DNA of 64,000 nt from Gordonia aichiensis NBRC 108223 (GCF_000332975.1 NZ_BANR01000010.1:124001-188000), one strand, 5' to 3'. Counted from the first letter of the stretch, positions 54,404-63,444 are shown. Translations and numbers: made by a program. Notes: a model not told the origin generated them from the letters alone.

Positions 54404-55545
54404 GGCGCATACTGCCTTCCGAAGACAGATCTCGCGACGACGAGTTTGGCGATTTGCGCTGTGCCATCGGCGATTTCGAATCCCATGGCGTCACGCAAGC
54501 GTTGTGCCTGCGGATTGTCCGCCGACCAGGCGGCATGGCCATAGGTGAGCAGCGCCTGGTGGATGGCCTCCACTGCAGCTTTGGGTGCCCACCACTTGAC
54601 CATGCCGGCCAGGGCCGTGTGGTCGAGTCCTTGGTCCTTGCGCCACAACGCTTCATAGCAGAGGTGCCGGGCTCCAGCGACATAGGTGAGGTGTTCCACC
54701 AGCGGAAACGCGACACCCTGCCGAGTGCTGATCGGTGCCCCGAAGGTCTGCCGCTCCTTGGCGTACTCGATGGCATCATCAAGCGCGGCCGCTGCGGTTC
54801 CGAGCGACAGGAGGCCGATGATCGCGCGCGAGTACTCGAAGCCCTGCATGACCGAGACGAAGCCGGAACCCTCGCCGCCGACCATCTGATCGGCGGTCAC
54901 CGGCAACTGGTCGAAGTACAGAGAGCATCGCCCGGCGGCTCGGTTTGCGACGTCGTCGAGTCGAGTCCGCGACACCGCGGGATGGTTGAGCGGCACATAG
55001 AACGCGCTGACCCCACGTGCGCCCGGGCCGCCGGTGCGCGCGAAGATCACTGCGTGGTCGGCATCTTCGGTCAGCGAGATGGAGGTCTTCTCCCCCGTGA
55101 TCTCCCAACCGTCGTCGGTGGCCTTGGCCTGTAGCTCGATATGTGCCGCGTCCGAACCGTGGCCGGGCTCGGTCAGTGCCAATGTCGGTATAACCGATCC
55201 GGTTGCGATGGGAGGAAGCCATTGTGCCAGTTGTTCTTCAGAACCAGCAGTCAAGAAAATATCGCAAACCAATGCCGTCGAGAGCAGCGCGTAACCGGCG
55301 TTGATATTCGAGCGGGCGACTTCTTCGGCGGCGACTCCGACAGTCACCGCATCCGCCTCGGCACCACCGAAGCGTTCAGGTACGCGCAGCCCGAACAATC
55401 CGACTCCGGCCATGTCGGTGAAGATCGACGGCGTCATTCGCCCGGTGAGGTCGTCCGACTGGTAGTGCGGGGCGAGTTGCCGCTCGGCGAATCGTCGGAT
55501 CTCTTGCCGGAACATTTCCTGTTCGTCGGTCAGTGCGAAGTCCAC
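54400..55545 (-). CDS. Acyl-CoA dehydrogenase with Asp at the base position (AliB-like)
   Basis: 381 aa from a GTG at 55545 placed one base after the ligase stop, with GGAAG upstream; the ORF to 55602 is rejected. Motifs LALTEPGHGSDAAH and DDAIEYAKERQTFG. The catalytic position reads FEIADGTAQIAKLVVAR, so D360 stands where MCAD has Glu. Asp there, with this DGTAQI wording, is what I know from cyclohexane- and cyclohexene-carboxyl-CoA dehydrogenases. That makes it a candidate for alpha-beta desaturation of a cyclic acyl-CoA. Confidence 0.85.
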   Translation of the reverse strand: MDFALTDEQEMFRQEIRRFAERQLAPHYQSDDLTGRMTPSIFTDMAGVGLFGLRVPERFGGAEADAVTVGVAAEEVARSNINAGYALLSTALVCDIFLTAGSEEQLAQWLPPIATGSVIPTLALTEPGHGSDAAHIELQAKATDDGWEITGEKTSISLTEDADHAVIFARTGGPGARGVSAFYVPLNHPAVSRTRLDDVANRAAGRCSLYFDQLPVTADQMVGGEGSGFVSVMQGFEYSRAIIGLLSLGTAAAALDDAIEYAKERQTFGAPISTRQGVAFPLVEHLTYVAGARHLCYEALWRKDQGLDHTALAGMVKWWAPKAAVEAIHQALLTYGHAAWSADNPQAQRLRDAMGFEIADGTAQIAKLVVARSVFGRQYAP

Positions 55546-55546
55546 A

Positions 55547-57184
55547 TCAACTTCCGGGTCCACTGAACGCGGCAGTGGGCAACGGAGTGCGCTCGTTGCC
55601 ACGTAGCGCGCGCCGCAAGATCTTCCCGCTGGAGGTTTTCGGGAGTTCGGCGAGGATGTCGATCTCGCCCGGACGCTTGTACGCGGCCAGCCGTTCGCCG
55701 ACGAAGGCGATGAGTTCCTCGGCGGTCACCTCGCCGTCCTTCTTCAGAGAGACATAGGCTTTCACGGTCTCGCCACGGTACTCGTCGGGCACTCCCACGA
55801 CCGCCGCCTCCAGCACAGCCTGGTGTTCGTAGAGGGCATCCTCGACCTCGCGCGGCCATACTTTGAAACCCGCGCAGTTGATCAGATCCTTCTTTCGGTC
55901 AACCAGGAACAGCCACCCGTCGTCATCGACGACGCCGATGTCCCCCGAGTAGAGTCGTCCGTCTCGAATCGTCGCGGCGGTCGCGTCTGGACGATTCCAG
56001 TATCCGGCGATGACGCCCGGGCTCTCGAGCACCACCTCGCCGGGCTCGCCGATGGGGACTGGTTGACCGTCGTCGTCGACGATCGTCACTGATGTCCCAG
56101 GTGTGGGTAGGCCCACTGCCAATGCGCCGGTGTTCGGATCAACTGGTGCCCTGAGTCCGAGTGGGGCCAAGTGCGTTGCCGCGGTCGCCTCGGTCATTCC
56201 GTAAGCGCCTAGCAACTGCTTGCCGGTGCGTTCTTCGAAGGCGCGGGCCGAGGCCGGCGATATCGGCGCACCCCCGCTGTAGACGCGATCGAGACTCGCG
56301 AAGTCACTTTTCAGGAATCCGTCGGCCTGCAGAAGGCCGATGTAGGCGGTGATCGGACCGACCGAGAACGTCGGGCGGTGTTCACGCATGCTGTCGAGCA
56401 TCACAGCCGGCTGGTACCGGAAACTCAGTATGAGCGGGCAATGGGTGATCAGAGCCGGAACAAGTTGCACCATGAATCCCGTGATGTGAAACAGCGGCGC
56501 CAATCCAAGCACGCGACTGTGCGCACCGATCTCGGCAACGGCGCAGATCGCTCGAGCAACCGCGATGACGTTGCGATGACTGCACATAGCGCCCTTCGGC
56601 GGACCCGTGGTGCCGGATGTGTAACAGATCAGGGCCGTATCATCGAGCCCGGGATCGCGCCGCGCCGGGCGTTCGCCTCGATGGCGAGCGATCAGATCGT
56701 CGAACTCCAGGCTGTCGTCGGCCGACTCGAGACGCTCCGGCGCCATCACACGCTCGTCGTCGCGGTGCTGCATGCTCTGCGGTGCGGTGGTGATCACAGA
56801 TCGGATCGACGTCGCTCCGACAACATCCCGCGCGACATCTCGCCAGAGGCTGTCGAGGGCGACGAGGACGACGGCACCGCAGTCATTCAGCTGGTAGTCG
56901 AGCTCATTGGGCCGCAGCATCGGATTGATCGGAACGACAACGGCCCCCAGCTTCCAGACCGCGAGAACCGTGATCATGTACTGCGGCATGTTCTGCATAT
57001 GGACAGCGACGCGGTCACCGGTTCCCACGCCTTCGCCGGCAAGCGCGACGGCTAAAGCGTCGGACAGTTCGTCGACGTCGCGTACGCACAAACTGGTGTC
57101 GAAGTAGACCACCTGGGCATCGGAAGGATGGTGCAGGACGTTGTCTCGAAAGATGTCAAGCGCGCTCGGTGATTCGTTACTCAT
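55547..57184 (-). CDS. Acyl-CoA ligase (FadD-like)
   Basis: 545 aa. CYTSGTTGPPKGAMCSH, GAYGMTEATA, YSGDIGVVDDDG, VDRKKDLINCAGFKVWPRE and the Lys in TSSGKILRR are all present. It starts at an ATG overlapping the Nudix stop (ATGA). Together with the AliB-like dehydrogenase it would activate and desaturate a carboxylic acid. Substrate cannot be deduced. Confidence 0.88.
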   Translation of the reverse strand: MSNESPSALDIFRDNVLHHPSDAQVVYFDTSLCVRDVDELSDALAVALAGEGVGTGDRVAVHMQNMPQYMITVLAVWKLGAVVVPINPMLRPNELDYQLNDCGAVVLVALDSLWRDVARDVVGATSIRSVITTAPQSMQHRDDERVMAPERLESADDSLEFDDLIARHRGERPARRDPGLDDTALICYTSGTTGPPKGAMCSHRNVIAVARAICAVAEIGAHSRVLGLAPLFHITGFMVQLVPALITHCPLILSFRYQPAVMLDSMREHRPTFSVGPITAYIGLLQADGFLKSDFASLDRVYSGGAPISPASARAFEERTGKQLLGAYGMTEATAATHLAPLGLRAPVDPNTGALAVGLPTPGTSVTIVDDDGQPVPIGEPGEVVLESPGVIAGYWNRPDATAATIRDGRLYSGDIGVVDDDGWLFLVDRKKDLINCAGFKVWPREVEDALYEHQAVLEAAVVGVPDEYRGETVKAYVSLKKDGEVTAEELIAFVGERLAAYKRPGEIDILAELPKTSSGKILRRALRGNERTPLPTAAFSGPGS

Positions 57185-58125
57185 GATCGGCCCTCGGGGT
57201 TGGGATACATCTGTTCGGCGGTTGCAAGTCCGAGCTCAACGAGTTCGTCGGGAAGGTCGAGGTAGGTGCCGTCGTCATCGGTGGCGAGACCCGGTCGCAC
57301 GGTGGAAACCTCTCGCGCGGCACTGAATACGGAAGTGCGATCTCGATGCCCGTAGAGTTCGAGAAGGGTGCAGTACTGCGGCGGCAGAAGCGGGAGGCTC
57401 CCGGCGTCGGCCTGCCGCAGGGCATCCGACGGGGTGATCCACCGGCTCGAGATGGACTCCCGTGAGACTCCGAGCACGTCCTGTTCCTGCGGGCATCGCG
57501 CCATCAGGAACCAGGTGTGAAAGCGCCGCGGCTCGAACTCCGGTGTCACCCAGGCCGACCACGGTTTGAGCCAGTCCGTACGGATGTGGAGATGTCGACT
57601 CCCGAGCAGATCCGCAAGACTTATCTTGTGCTCCGACAACAGCTCCCGGTCCTTCCGCCAGTCATCGGTGGTGAGGTCGGATAGGTCGGTGCCATCCGAC
57701 GGCGACGCAAGTAGGTAGCCCGATTCTTCAAAGGTCTCACGTACGGCCGCCGCGATGATCGCACCGGCATTCCCGTCGTCCACACCAAGCCACCGGGCCC
57801 ACTCCGAACGCCCCGGCCCAACCCAACCGCGAATCTCGTCGTGATCACCGTCGTCGATGCGACCACCCGGAAATGCCGGGCGACCCCCGGCGAACGCCAT
57901 TGTCGAGGCGCGGATCTGCAAGTACGCCTCCACACCGCGCTTTCCGTCGCGGAGCAGTACAACGCTCGCAGCCGACGCGGGCGCCGACTTCCTTCCGACG
58001 TCGGACGGCGCCGCAGACGCCAACATCTTTTCCGGGAGCCGAATTCGAGGGTCCACGAACAACGTCCTCTGCTTGGTGATTCGACGCTGCGTAGTCGCGT
58101 AAGCGCCGTCGAGCGGAATCTGCAC
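57181..58125 (-). CDS. Nudix hydrolase, NUDT7/NUDT19-like (CoA or acyl-CoA diphosphatase)
   Basis: 314 aa, GTG start; an ATG at 58026 would remove the first 33 residues. The Nudix catalytic helix is RETFEESGYLL, separated from the FPGGRIDDGD strand by an insert of about 35 residues, as in NUDT19-type enzymes. These split CoA or acyl-CoA into phosphopantetheine and 3',5'-ADP. Being first in an operon with two CoA ligases, it may relieve trapped CoA esters. The divergent crotonase starts 28 bp away. Confidence 0.8.
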   Translation of the reverse strand: MQIPLDGAYATTQRRITKQRTLFVDPRIRLPEKMLASAAPSDVGRKSAPASAASVVLLRDGKRGVEAYLQIRASTMAFAGGRPAFPGGRIDDGDHDEIRGWVGPGRSEWARWLGVDDGNAGAIIAAAVRETFEESGYLLASPSDGTDLSDLTTDDWRKDRELLSEHKISLADLLGSRHLHIRTDWLKPWSAWVTPEFEPRRFHTWFLMARCPQEQDVLGVSRESISSRWITPSDALRQADAGSLPLLPPQYCTLLELYGHRDRTSVFSAAREVSTVRPGLATDDDGTYLDLPDELVELGLATAEQMYPNPEGRS

Positions 58126-58141
58126 CGCACGTGACGTGGGT

Positions 58142-58147
58142 TACAGT
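58142..58147 (+). promoter_or_regulatory. Candidate -10 of a leaderless crotonase transcript
   Basis: TACAGT followed by six bases (GTGAGC) and the ATG at 58154. Same geometry as the candidates at 1308 and 1432; no convincing Shine-Dalgarno. Confidence 0.35.
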
Positions 58148-58153
58148 GTGAGC

Positions 58154-58954
58154 ATGACACTAGACACATCTACGGATTCAGTCAATACAGATGTAAAATC
58201 AGGAATCGCAACGATCACGCTCAACCGTCCCGACCGTCGAAACGCCTGGGATGACTCACTGGGCGAGGGACTCGAAAGCGCCTTCACGGCTACCGCTTTC
58301 GACGACTCCGTACGGTGCATCGTACTCACCGGCGCCGGCAGCGCCTTCTGTTCCGGCGCCGATCTCGCTGCCGGATTCCCCAGCCTGCCGTCCGGTCACG
58401 ACGACCTGACCGGCACGCTACGGCGACGGTTCCACCCGGGATTCCTCGCCATGCTCGACTCGCCTAAGCCCGTGATCGCCGCCGTCAACGGTCCCGCCAT
58501 CGGCGCGGGCGCCTGCCTGGCACTCGCCGCCGACATCGCGATCATGGATCGACAGCACGCCTATCTCCAGTTCCGTTTCAGCGCAATCGGGCTCATGCCC
58601 GATGTCGGGGCAACCGCACTTCTCGCCGAAGCCGTCGGCGCGCAGCGGGCCATCGAGATCTTCATGCTTGCGGAGAAACTGGGCGCCGAGCGGTGCGCCG
58701 AACTCGGCCTGGTCAGTCGAATCACCGATGACCTCGACACCGACGTTCACGAACTCGCGAACCGGTTGGCCTCGGGACCGACCGCCGCCTTCGCCACCAC
58801 CAAACGTGCCGTCCGTGCATGGACACAGTCACAGATGGCCTGCCAGTTGGAACTCGAGGCCGCCCTGCAGCAAAGTCTCATCGCCACTCAGGACTGGCGC
58901 GAGGGCAGGTCAGCGTTCCTCGAGCACCGGATGCCGACCTTCACGGGCAAGTGA
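58154..58954 (+). CDS. Crotonase-fold protein, isomerase-like active site
   Basis: 266 aa from the ATG at 58154; an ORF start at 58136 is rejected. FCSGADLAAG and AIGAGACLALAADIAIMD mark the fold. Both hydratase glutamates are missing (Cys at GAGAC; Arg/Phe in QFRFSAIG), while an Asp is kept in GLMPDVGAT. That leaves an isomerase- or hydrolase-type site like the pair at 9.9-11.6 kb. It is divergent from the Nudix gene and 38 bp upstream of the PaaX-type regulator. Confidence 0.82.
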   Translation: MTLDTSTDSVNTDVKSGIATITLNRPDRRNAWDDSLGEGLESAFTATAFDDSVRCIVLTGAGSAFCSGADLAAGFPSLPSGHDDLTGTLRRRFHPGFLAMLDSPKPVIAAVNGPAIGAGACLALAADIAIMDRQHAYLQFRFSAIGLMPDVGATALLAEAVGAQRAIEIFMLAEKLGAERCAELGLVSRITDDLDTDVHELANRLASGPTAAFATTKRAVRAWTQSQMACQLELEAALQQSLIATQDWREGRSAFLEHRMPTFTGK

Positions 58955-58992
58955 TCGTCGTCCAGCACCGCGTCCCGTGAGAGGATGACGTC

Positions 58993-59850
58993 GTGTCGCC
59001 ATCCCGCTCCGAGCCCGGCCGAGGCCGGAGCGCCCCGGCGATCCCGACACCCGGCACCGCTCAGGCCACGCTTCTGAACATCGTGGGCGATATCGTGCAT
59101 CCGTCACGGGTTCCGGTCGCCACCTCCGTGTTCTTGGCTGCGATGGCCGAGCTTGGTCACACCGAGCCGGCCATCCGCCAGGCGATCGCGCGCTGCGCTG
59201 CAGCCGGATGGATATCCAAGGAACGCGTAGGACGTTCCACCCGATGGGCGCTGACGGCGCGCGGCATTCGGCTCGTCGAGGACGGCGTCGCCGGCGTCGA
59301 ACAACTTTCCGATCCTCACACGGACTGGGATGGTCGCTGGCGAATTCTCGTCGTCACCATTCCGAACGAGCAGCGGTCCATCCGCGACCGGGTCTACCGC
59401 GCGCTGCGGTGGGACGGATTCGGCAACCCGCTGGGCTCGGTATGGGTATCCCCGCACCTGAATCGACAGCGCAGGACCACGGCGGCCATCACCGGGGCCG
59501 GTCTCCTCAACTCCACGCTGTCGTTCGTCGGTACGGCTGACGATTTGGGTCTCAGTGTCGGCGAAATCGTTGACCGTGCATGGAATCTCGACGATCTCGA
59601 GTCGATCTACAACACACTCATCGAGCGCTTCGAGCGCATGGCCCCGACGACAGACGCAGCGCATTTCGAAGCTTTGCTACGACTCGACGAGGAACTCCAG
59701 AATCTCTTGGTGATCGACCCCCACCTCCCGCGCGCGTTGTCCGGGGCGTGGACCGGACGACAATCTGCCGAGCGGCTCCTGCACCTGCGAAGTATCTGGC
59801 ACGGTCCAGCCGAACGTCACTGGGCACAATTGCTCATCGAGCACTCCTGA
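58993..59850 (+). CDS. PaaX-family transcriptional regulator
   Basis: 285 aa, GTG with AGAGGATG upstream. N-terminal winged HTH about residues 25-90 (AAMAELGHTEPAIRQAIARC, GWISKERVGRSTRWALTARG). Central PaaX domain (DGRWRILVVTIPNEQRSIRD, LGSVWVSPHLN) and a C-terminal helical domain. PaaX proteins repress CoA-thioester pathways and are released by an aryl- or acyl-CoA. It follows the crotonase gene on the same strand, so it may control the two divergent operons at 58.1 kb. Confidence 0.87.
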   Translation: MSPSRSEPGRGRSAPAIPTPGTAQATLLNIVGDIVHPSRVPVATSVFLAAMAELGHTEPAIRQAIARCAAAGWISKERVGRSTRWALTARGIRLVEDGVAGVEQLSDPHTDWDGRWRILVVTIPNEQRSIRDRVYRALRWDGFGNPLGSVWVSPHLNRQRRTTAAITGAGLLNSTLSFVGTADDLGLSVGEIVDRAWNLDDLESIYNTLIERFERMAPTTDAAHFEALLRLDEELQNLLVIDPHLPRALSGAWTGRQSAERLLHLRSIWHGPAERHWAQLLIEHS

Positions 59851-59977
59851 TCGGTTCGTGACGCTCAACCGCGAACGCGAAGCACTACCTTGTGACGCTG
59901 TGGTCTCGGGCCGGCGGCCGACGTCGACCGCTTCCTGCTCCGCGTGTGTGATCAGGAGGCTTGTTCTGTTGCTGTCC

Positions 59978-61672
59978 TCAGACCGCACCTGCCACTGTGT
60001 GCTGCTTCAACTCGTCAGCGACCTGCTTCCGCAACACGTGCTTCTGTATCTTCCCGGTGGCCGTCATCGGCAATGAATCGATCGCAATGACACGCTCGGG
60101 GGTCTTCTGAATCGCGACATCGCGATCTGTGAGGTAGGTGCGCAGCTCATCCACCGTCGGCGCGGCATGCCCTTCCTTGGGCACCACATAGCAACACACC
60201 TTCTCGCCCAGTCGCTCGTCCGGCATGGCAACCACCGCAAGCGCGAGCAGGTCCGGATGATTGGCGAGTTTGTCCTCCACCTCTCGCACGCTGATGTTCA
60301 TGCCACCACGAATGATGATGTCCTTCGTCCGCCCGGTAACACGAACGAAGCCGTCGTCGTCCATCACACCGAGGTCACCCGAGCGCGAGAAGCCCTCCGG
60401 GGTGAAAAGCTCCTCGGTGTCGTGCGGACGGTTCAGATACTCGATCATGTGCGACGGCCCGCGATAGGCGATGTCGCCTTCGGTGCCCCGCGGGACCTCG
60501 GCTCCATCGGGCCCCACGATCTTCACTTCAGCACCCGGCAGCGCGGCGCCATCAGACGTGATTGCCCGCTGAGGGTCGTCGTCGATGGTGCAGGTGGTGG
60601 TCGACAGATTCTCACTGCGTCCATACAGCGACAAGATGCTGGCTTGCGGGAGTTTGGCTTTCGCGTTCTCCACCACAGCTGCGGGGATCGGCGCGCCGGC
60701 ACAGGTCCACATTCGCAGCGACGAGAGATCTGCGCTCGGATCCTCGTCTGCGGCAGCGATGAGTGTCTGCAAGAAGGTCGTCGCGGTGACCGCCGCGGTG
60801 CAGCCGAACTTCTCGATGTCGGCGAGGCCGGCCTTCGGCGTCCACTCAGCCATCACGTGGGTGGCAGCGCCCACCATCAACGGAACGAGAACGCTGGTCA
60901 CGAGTCCGGTGGTGTGTGTGATGGGTGATGGCCCGAACTGAACGTCGTCCCTGGTGTGCCCGAAGGCCACGACCAACATCCTCGCGCCGGATGCATAGGT
61001 GTTGAAGGTGTGTACACACCCCTTCGGCCTCGACGTGGTACCAGAGGTGTAGACGATCACGAACGGATCGTCTGGGTGGACCCGGAAGTCCAACTCGGCG
61101 TCGATCGCAGAGCTTTCGACGTCGTCGACGAGAAGGTCCTCGAAAACCTGGATGCTGCGCTCCGCAAGACCGGTTCGCTCCTGCGAAGGAGCGCGCACCG
61201 CGACAATAGATGTGAGCGTGTGCGACTCGCGGCGAATCTCGTCGAACATCCCGATGTAGTCGAAACCCTTGAACTCGTATGGCGCGATCGCGCATTCGAC
61301 CTCAGCATCCGAGATCACGTGAGCAACCTCGTCCTTGCGGTAGATCGGCATGATCGGAACCATCACAGCGCCGATCCGGGCGAGTGCTGCGGCAACGACA
61401 ACGAACGCCGCCCAGTTGGGCAGCTGCACCGCAACTCGGGCTCCCGCCAGAACTCCGCTGCGATGCAGACCCAAAGCCAACCGCTGCGACGAGTCGTACA
61501 ACTCGGCGAAAGTGAGCGCGTAAGTGCCGTCCGTGACGAACACCTTGTCCGGCGCCGCGTTCGCTTGTGCGCGTAGCAGTTCAGTGAAGTTCTCGTCGGC
61601 CCAGTAGCCCGAGGCGTAGTAGTCATCGATCTGTTCCTGGGTATAGCGACCCAGTTTCCGTCCTCCGGTCAT
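59978..61672 (-). CDS. Acyl-CoA ligase, cyclohexanecarboxylate-CoA-ligase-like
   Basis: 564 aa, ATG with GGAGG seven bases upstream. Core motifs YTSGTTSRPKGCVHTFN, LYGRSENL, RSGDLGVMDDDG, GRTKDIIIRGGMNISVRE and TGKIQKH. Paralog of the ligase at 30719 (same SRPKGC phosphate loop and PxYRKDEV-like middle). Divergent from an aldehyde dehydrogenase, mirroring the other ligase/aldehyde dehydrogenase set. Its promoter has a FadR-like palindrome in the spacer, so acid-responsive control is likely. Confidence 0.87.
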   Translation of the reverse strand: MTGGRKLGRYTQEQIDDYYASGYWADENFTELLRAQANAAPDKVFVTDGTYALTFAELYDSSQRLALGLHRSGVLAGARVAVQLPNWAAFVVVAAALARIGAVMVPIMPIYRKDEVAHVISDAEVECAIAPYEFKGFDYIGMFDEIRRESHTLTSIVAVRAPSQERTGLAERSIQVFEDLLVDDVESSAIDAELDFRVHPDDPFVIVYTSGTTSRPKGCVHTFNTYASGARMLVVAFGHTRDDVQFGPSPITHTTGLVTSVLVPLMVGAATHVMAEWTPKAGLADIEKFGCTAAVTATTFLQTLIAAADEDPSADLSSLRMWTCAGAPIPAAVVENAKAKLPQASILSLYGRSENLSTTTCTIDDDPQRAITSDGAALPGAEVKIVGPDGAEVPRGTEGDIAYRGPSHMIEYLNRPHDTEELFTPEGFSRSGDLGVMDDDGFVRVTGRTKDIIIRGGMNISVREVEDKLANHPDLLALAVVAMPDERLGEKVCCYVVPKEGHAAPTVDELRTYLTDRDVAIQKTPERVIAIDSLPMTATGKIQKHVLRKQVADELKQHTVAGAV

Positions 61673-61709
61673 GCCGTGGCCTCCGTCTCAGTGTCTCGCA
61701 TCTGTCCAA

Positions 61710-61738
61710 AGATTAAAAAGGTCTGACCTAAAAATCAA
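61710..61738 (-). promoter_or_regulatory. Promoter of the ligase at 61672 with operator in the spacer
   Basis: Minus strand TTGATT (61738-61733), 17-bp spacer, TAATCT (61715-61710). The palindrome AGGTCTGACCT (61719-61729) lies wholly in the spacer. This is the clearest promoter-operator arrangement in the window. Confidence 0.7.
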
Positions 61739-61819
61739 GGCCCGAACGCCATCCCACGCCAATCGGCGCAGAGTTCACTCGAAAGACTGATTCGAGCCCG
61801 TCAACGGTGGTATTTTGTT

Positions 61820-61830
61820 TGGTCAGACCT
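61820..61830. promoter_or_regulatory. FadR-like operator before the aldehyde dehydrogenase
   Basis: TGGTCAGACCT, 101 bp from the operator at 61719 and 96 bp before the aldehyde dehydrogenase start. Both directions of this divergent region therefore carry a site. Confidence 0.65.
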
Positions 61831-61925
61831 AACTTTTGATTGCACCAACGCGTGAGAACAACGATCCTGAAGAGTGATCCCGTTCACAGCATCGTCACGG
61901 GTCGCGATCCCACGACAGGAGTCCC

Positions 61926-63377
61926 ATGTCCACCATCGACTATTCCGAGCTCTACTACGGCGGCACGTGGCATCAGCCAGCCAGCAGCAACCGCATCGAG
62001 GTGCGCTCGCCGGCAACCGAAGAGATCATCGGTTCGGTTCCTGCCGGCGCTTCTGGCGACATCGACAGCGCGGTGTCAGCCGCCCGCCTCGCTTTCGACG
62101 ACCCCAACGGGTGGGCATCGTGGCATCCCAAGCAACGTGCCGAAGTTCTCGAACGTTTCGCCACCGAACTCGAGTCGCGCGCTGCGGAAACCGCGCGACG
62201 CGTCACGATCCAGAACGGCATGCCGATCTGGCTCGCCGAACAGTTCGAGGGCGGATTCCCAGCGGTTCTCCTGCGCTACTTCAGCGACTTGATGATCAAC
62301 GCAGCCGATGTGGATTCCCGGCCCGGGATGCTCGGCGGTACAGCGCTCGTGTCGCGTCATCCTGTCGGCGTCGTCGGCGCCATCGTTCCGTGGAACGTGC
62401 CGCAGGCCATCACATTCCTGAAACTTGCCCCCGCGCTTGCCGCTGGGTGCACCGTCGTCCTCAAGCCTGCCGAGGAAACCGTGCTCGACGCGTTCCTGAT
62501 GGCCGAAGCCGCACTTGCTGCAGGCCTGCCCGACGGAGTCCTCAATGTCGTTCCGGGTGGCCGCGAGCTCGGCGCGTATCTGGTCGCTCACCCGGATATC
62601 GACAAGGTGTCGTTCACCGGCTCCACCGCCGCCGGACGGACCATCGCCGAGACGTGTGGACGGATGCTGCGACCTGTCACTCTGGAACTCGGCGGCAAGT
62701 CCGCGGCCATCATGCTCGACGACGTCGACCTCAACTCCTCGATGGAATCCCTGTTTGCCGCAACCTTGCTGAACAACGGACAGATCTGCTGGCTGAACAC
62801 CCGTGTGCTCGCACCGCGGACACGGTATGACGAGATCGTCGACGCGATAACCGCTTTGGCATCATCGCTCGAGATCGGGGACCCGTTGAATCCCTCGACG
62901 AAGATCGGACCGCTCGTCTCGTCGCGCCAGCGTGATCGAGTCGAGGGGTACATCGCCAAGGGCAAGTCCGAGGGTGCCCGCCTGACCACCGGCGGCGGCC
63001 GCCCTTCACTCGCCTCCGGCTGGTTCGTGGAGCCCACCGTCTTCGCTGACCTCGACAACACCGCCACCATTGCGCGGGAGGAGATATTCGGCCCTGTGCT
63101 GTCGGTCATCCCCTTCGACGACGAGGCGCAAGCCCTCTCAATAGCAAATGACAGCGAGTACGGCCTCGGCGGATCCGTGTGGTCAGCAGATGTCGAGCGG
63201 GCCTCGGCGCTCGCGAGCAAGGTCCGGTCCGGCACAGTGGGGGTCAACCACTACTCCAACGACCCGGTCGCGCCGTTCGGCGGGATCAAGAACAGCGGGA
63301 TGGGACGCGAGTTGGGCCCTGAAGGGCTACACGCCTTCCAGCATCTGCACACCGTCTATCTCCCCCCGGCCAACTAA
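61926..63377 (+). CDS. NAD-dependent aldehyde dehydrogenase
   Basis: 483 aa, full length. N157 in PWNVPQ, E254 in VTLELGGKSAA and nucleophile C288 in NNGQICWLN are present. The C-terminus APFGGIKNSGMGRELGPEG is complete, unlike the frameshifted paralog at 32871. It would oxidise a terpenoid or alicyclic aldehyde to the acid used by the divergent ligase. If the other copy is truly broken, this is the only intact one in the window. Confidence 0.92.
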   Translation: MSTIDYSELYYGGTWHQPASSNRIEVRSPATEEIIGSVPAGASGDIDSAVSAARLAFDDPNGWASWHPKQRAEVLERFATELESRAAETARRVTIQNGMPIWLAEQFEGGFPAVLLRYFSDLMINAADVDSRPGMLGGTALVSRHPVGVVGAIVPWNVPQAITFLKLAPALAAGCTVVLKPAEETVLDAFLMAEAALAAGLPDGVLNVVPGGRELGAYLVAHPDIDKVSFTGSTAAGRTIAETCGRMLRPVTLELGGKSAAIMLDDVDLNSSMESLFAATLLNNGQICWLNTRVLAPRTRYDEIVDAITALASSLEIGDPLNPSTKIGPLVSSRQRDRVEGYIAKGKSEGARLTTGGGRPSLASGWFVEPTVFADLDNTATIAREEIFGPVLSVIPFDDEAQALSIANDSEYGLGGSVWSADVERASALASKVRSGTVGVNHYSNDPVAPFGGIKNSGMGRELGPEGLHAFQHLHTVYLPPAN

Positions 63378-63444
63378 TCGGAGGGCGTCGAACCCCGTGT
63401 ACACTGTGCGCCAGCTCACACATGCCAGCGAGAGAAGAGCAACC

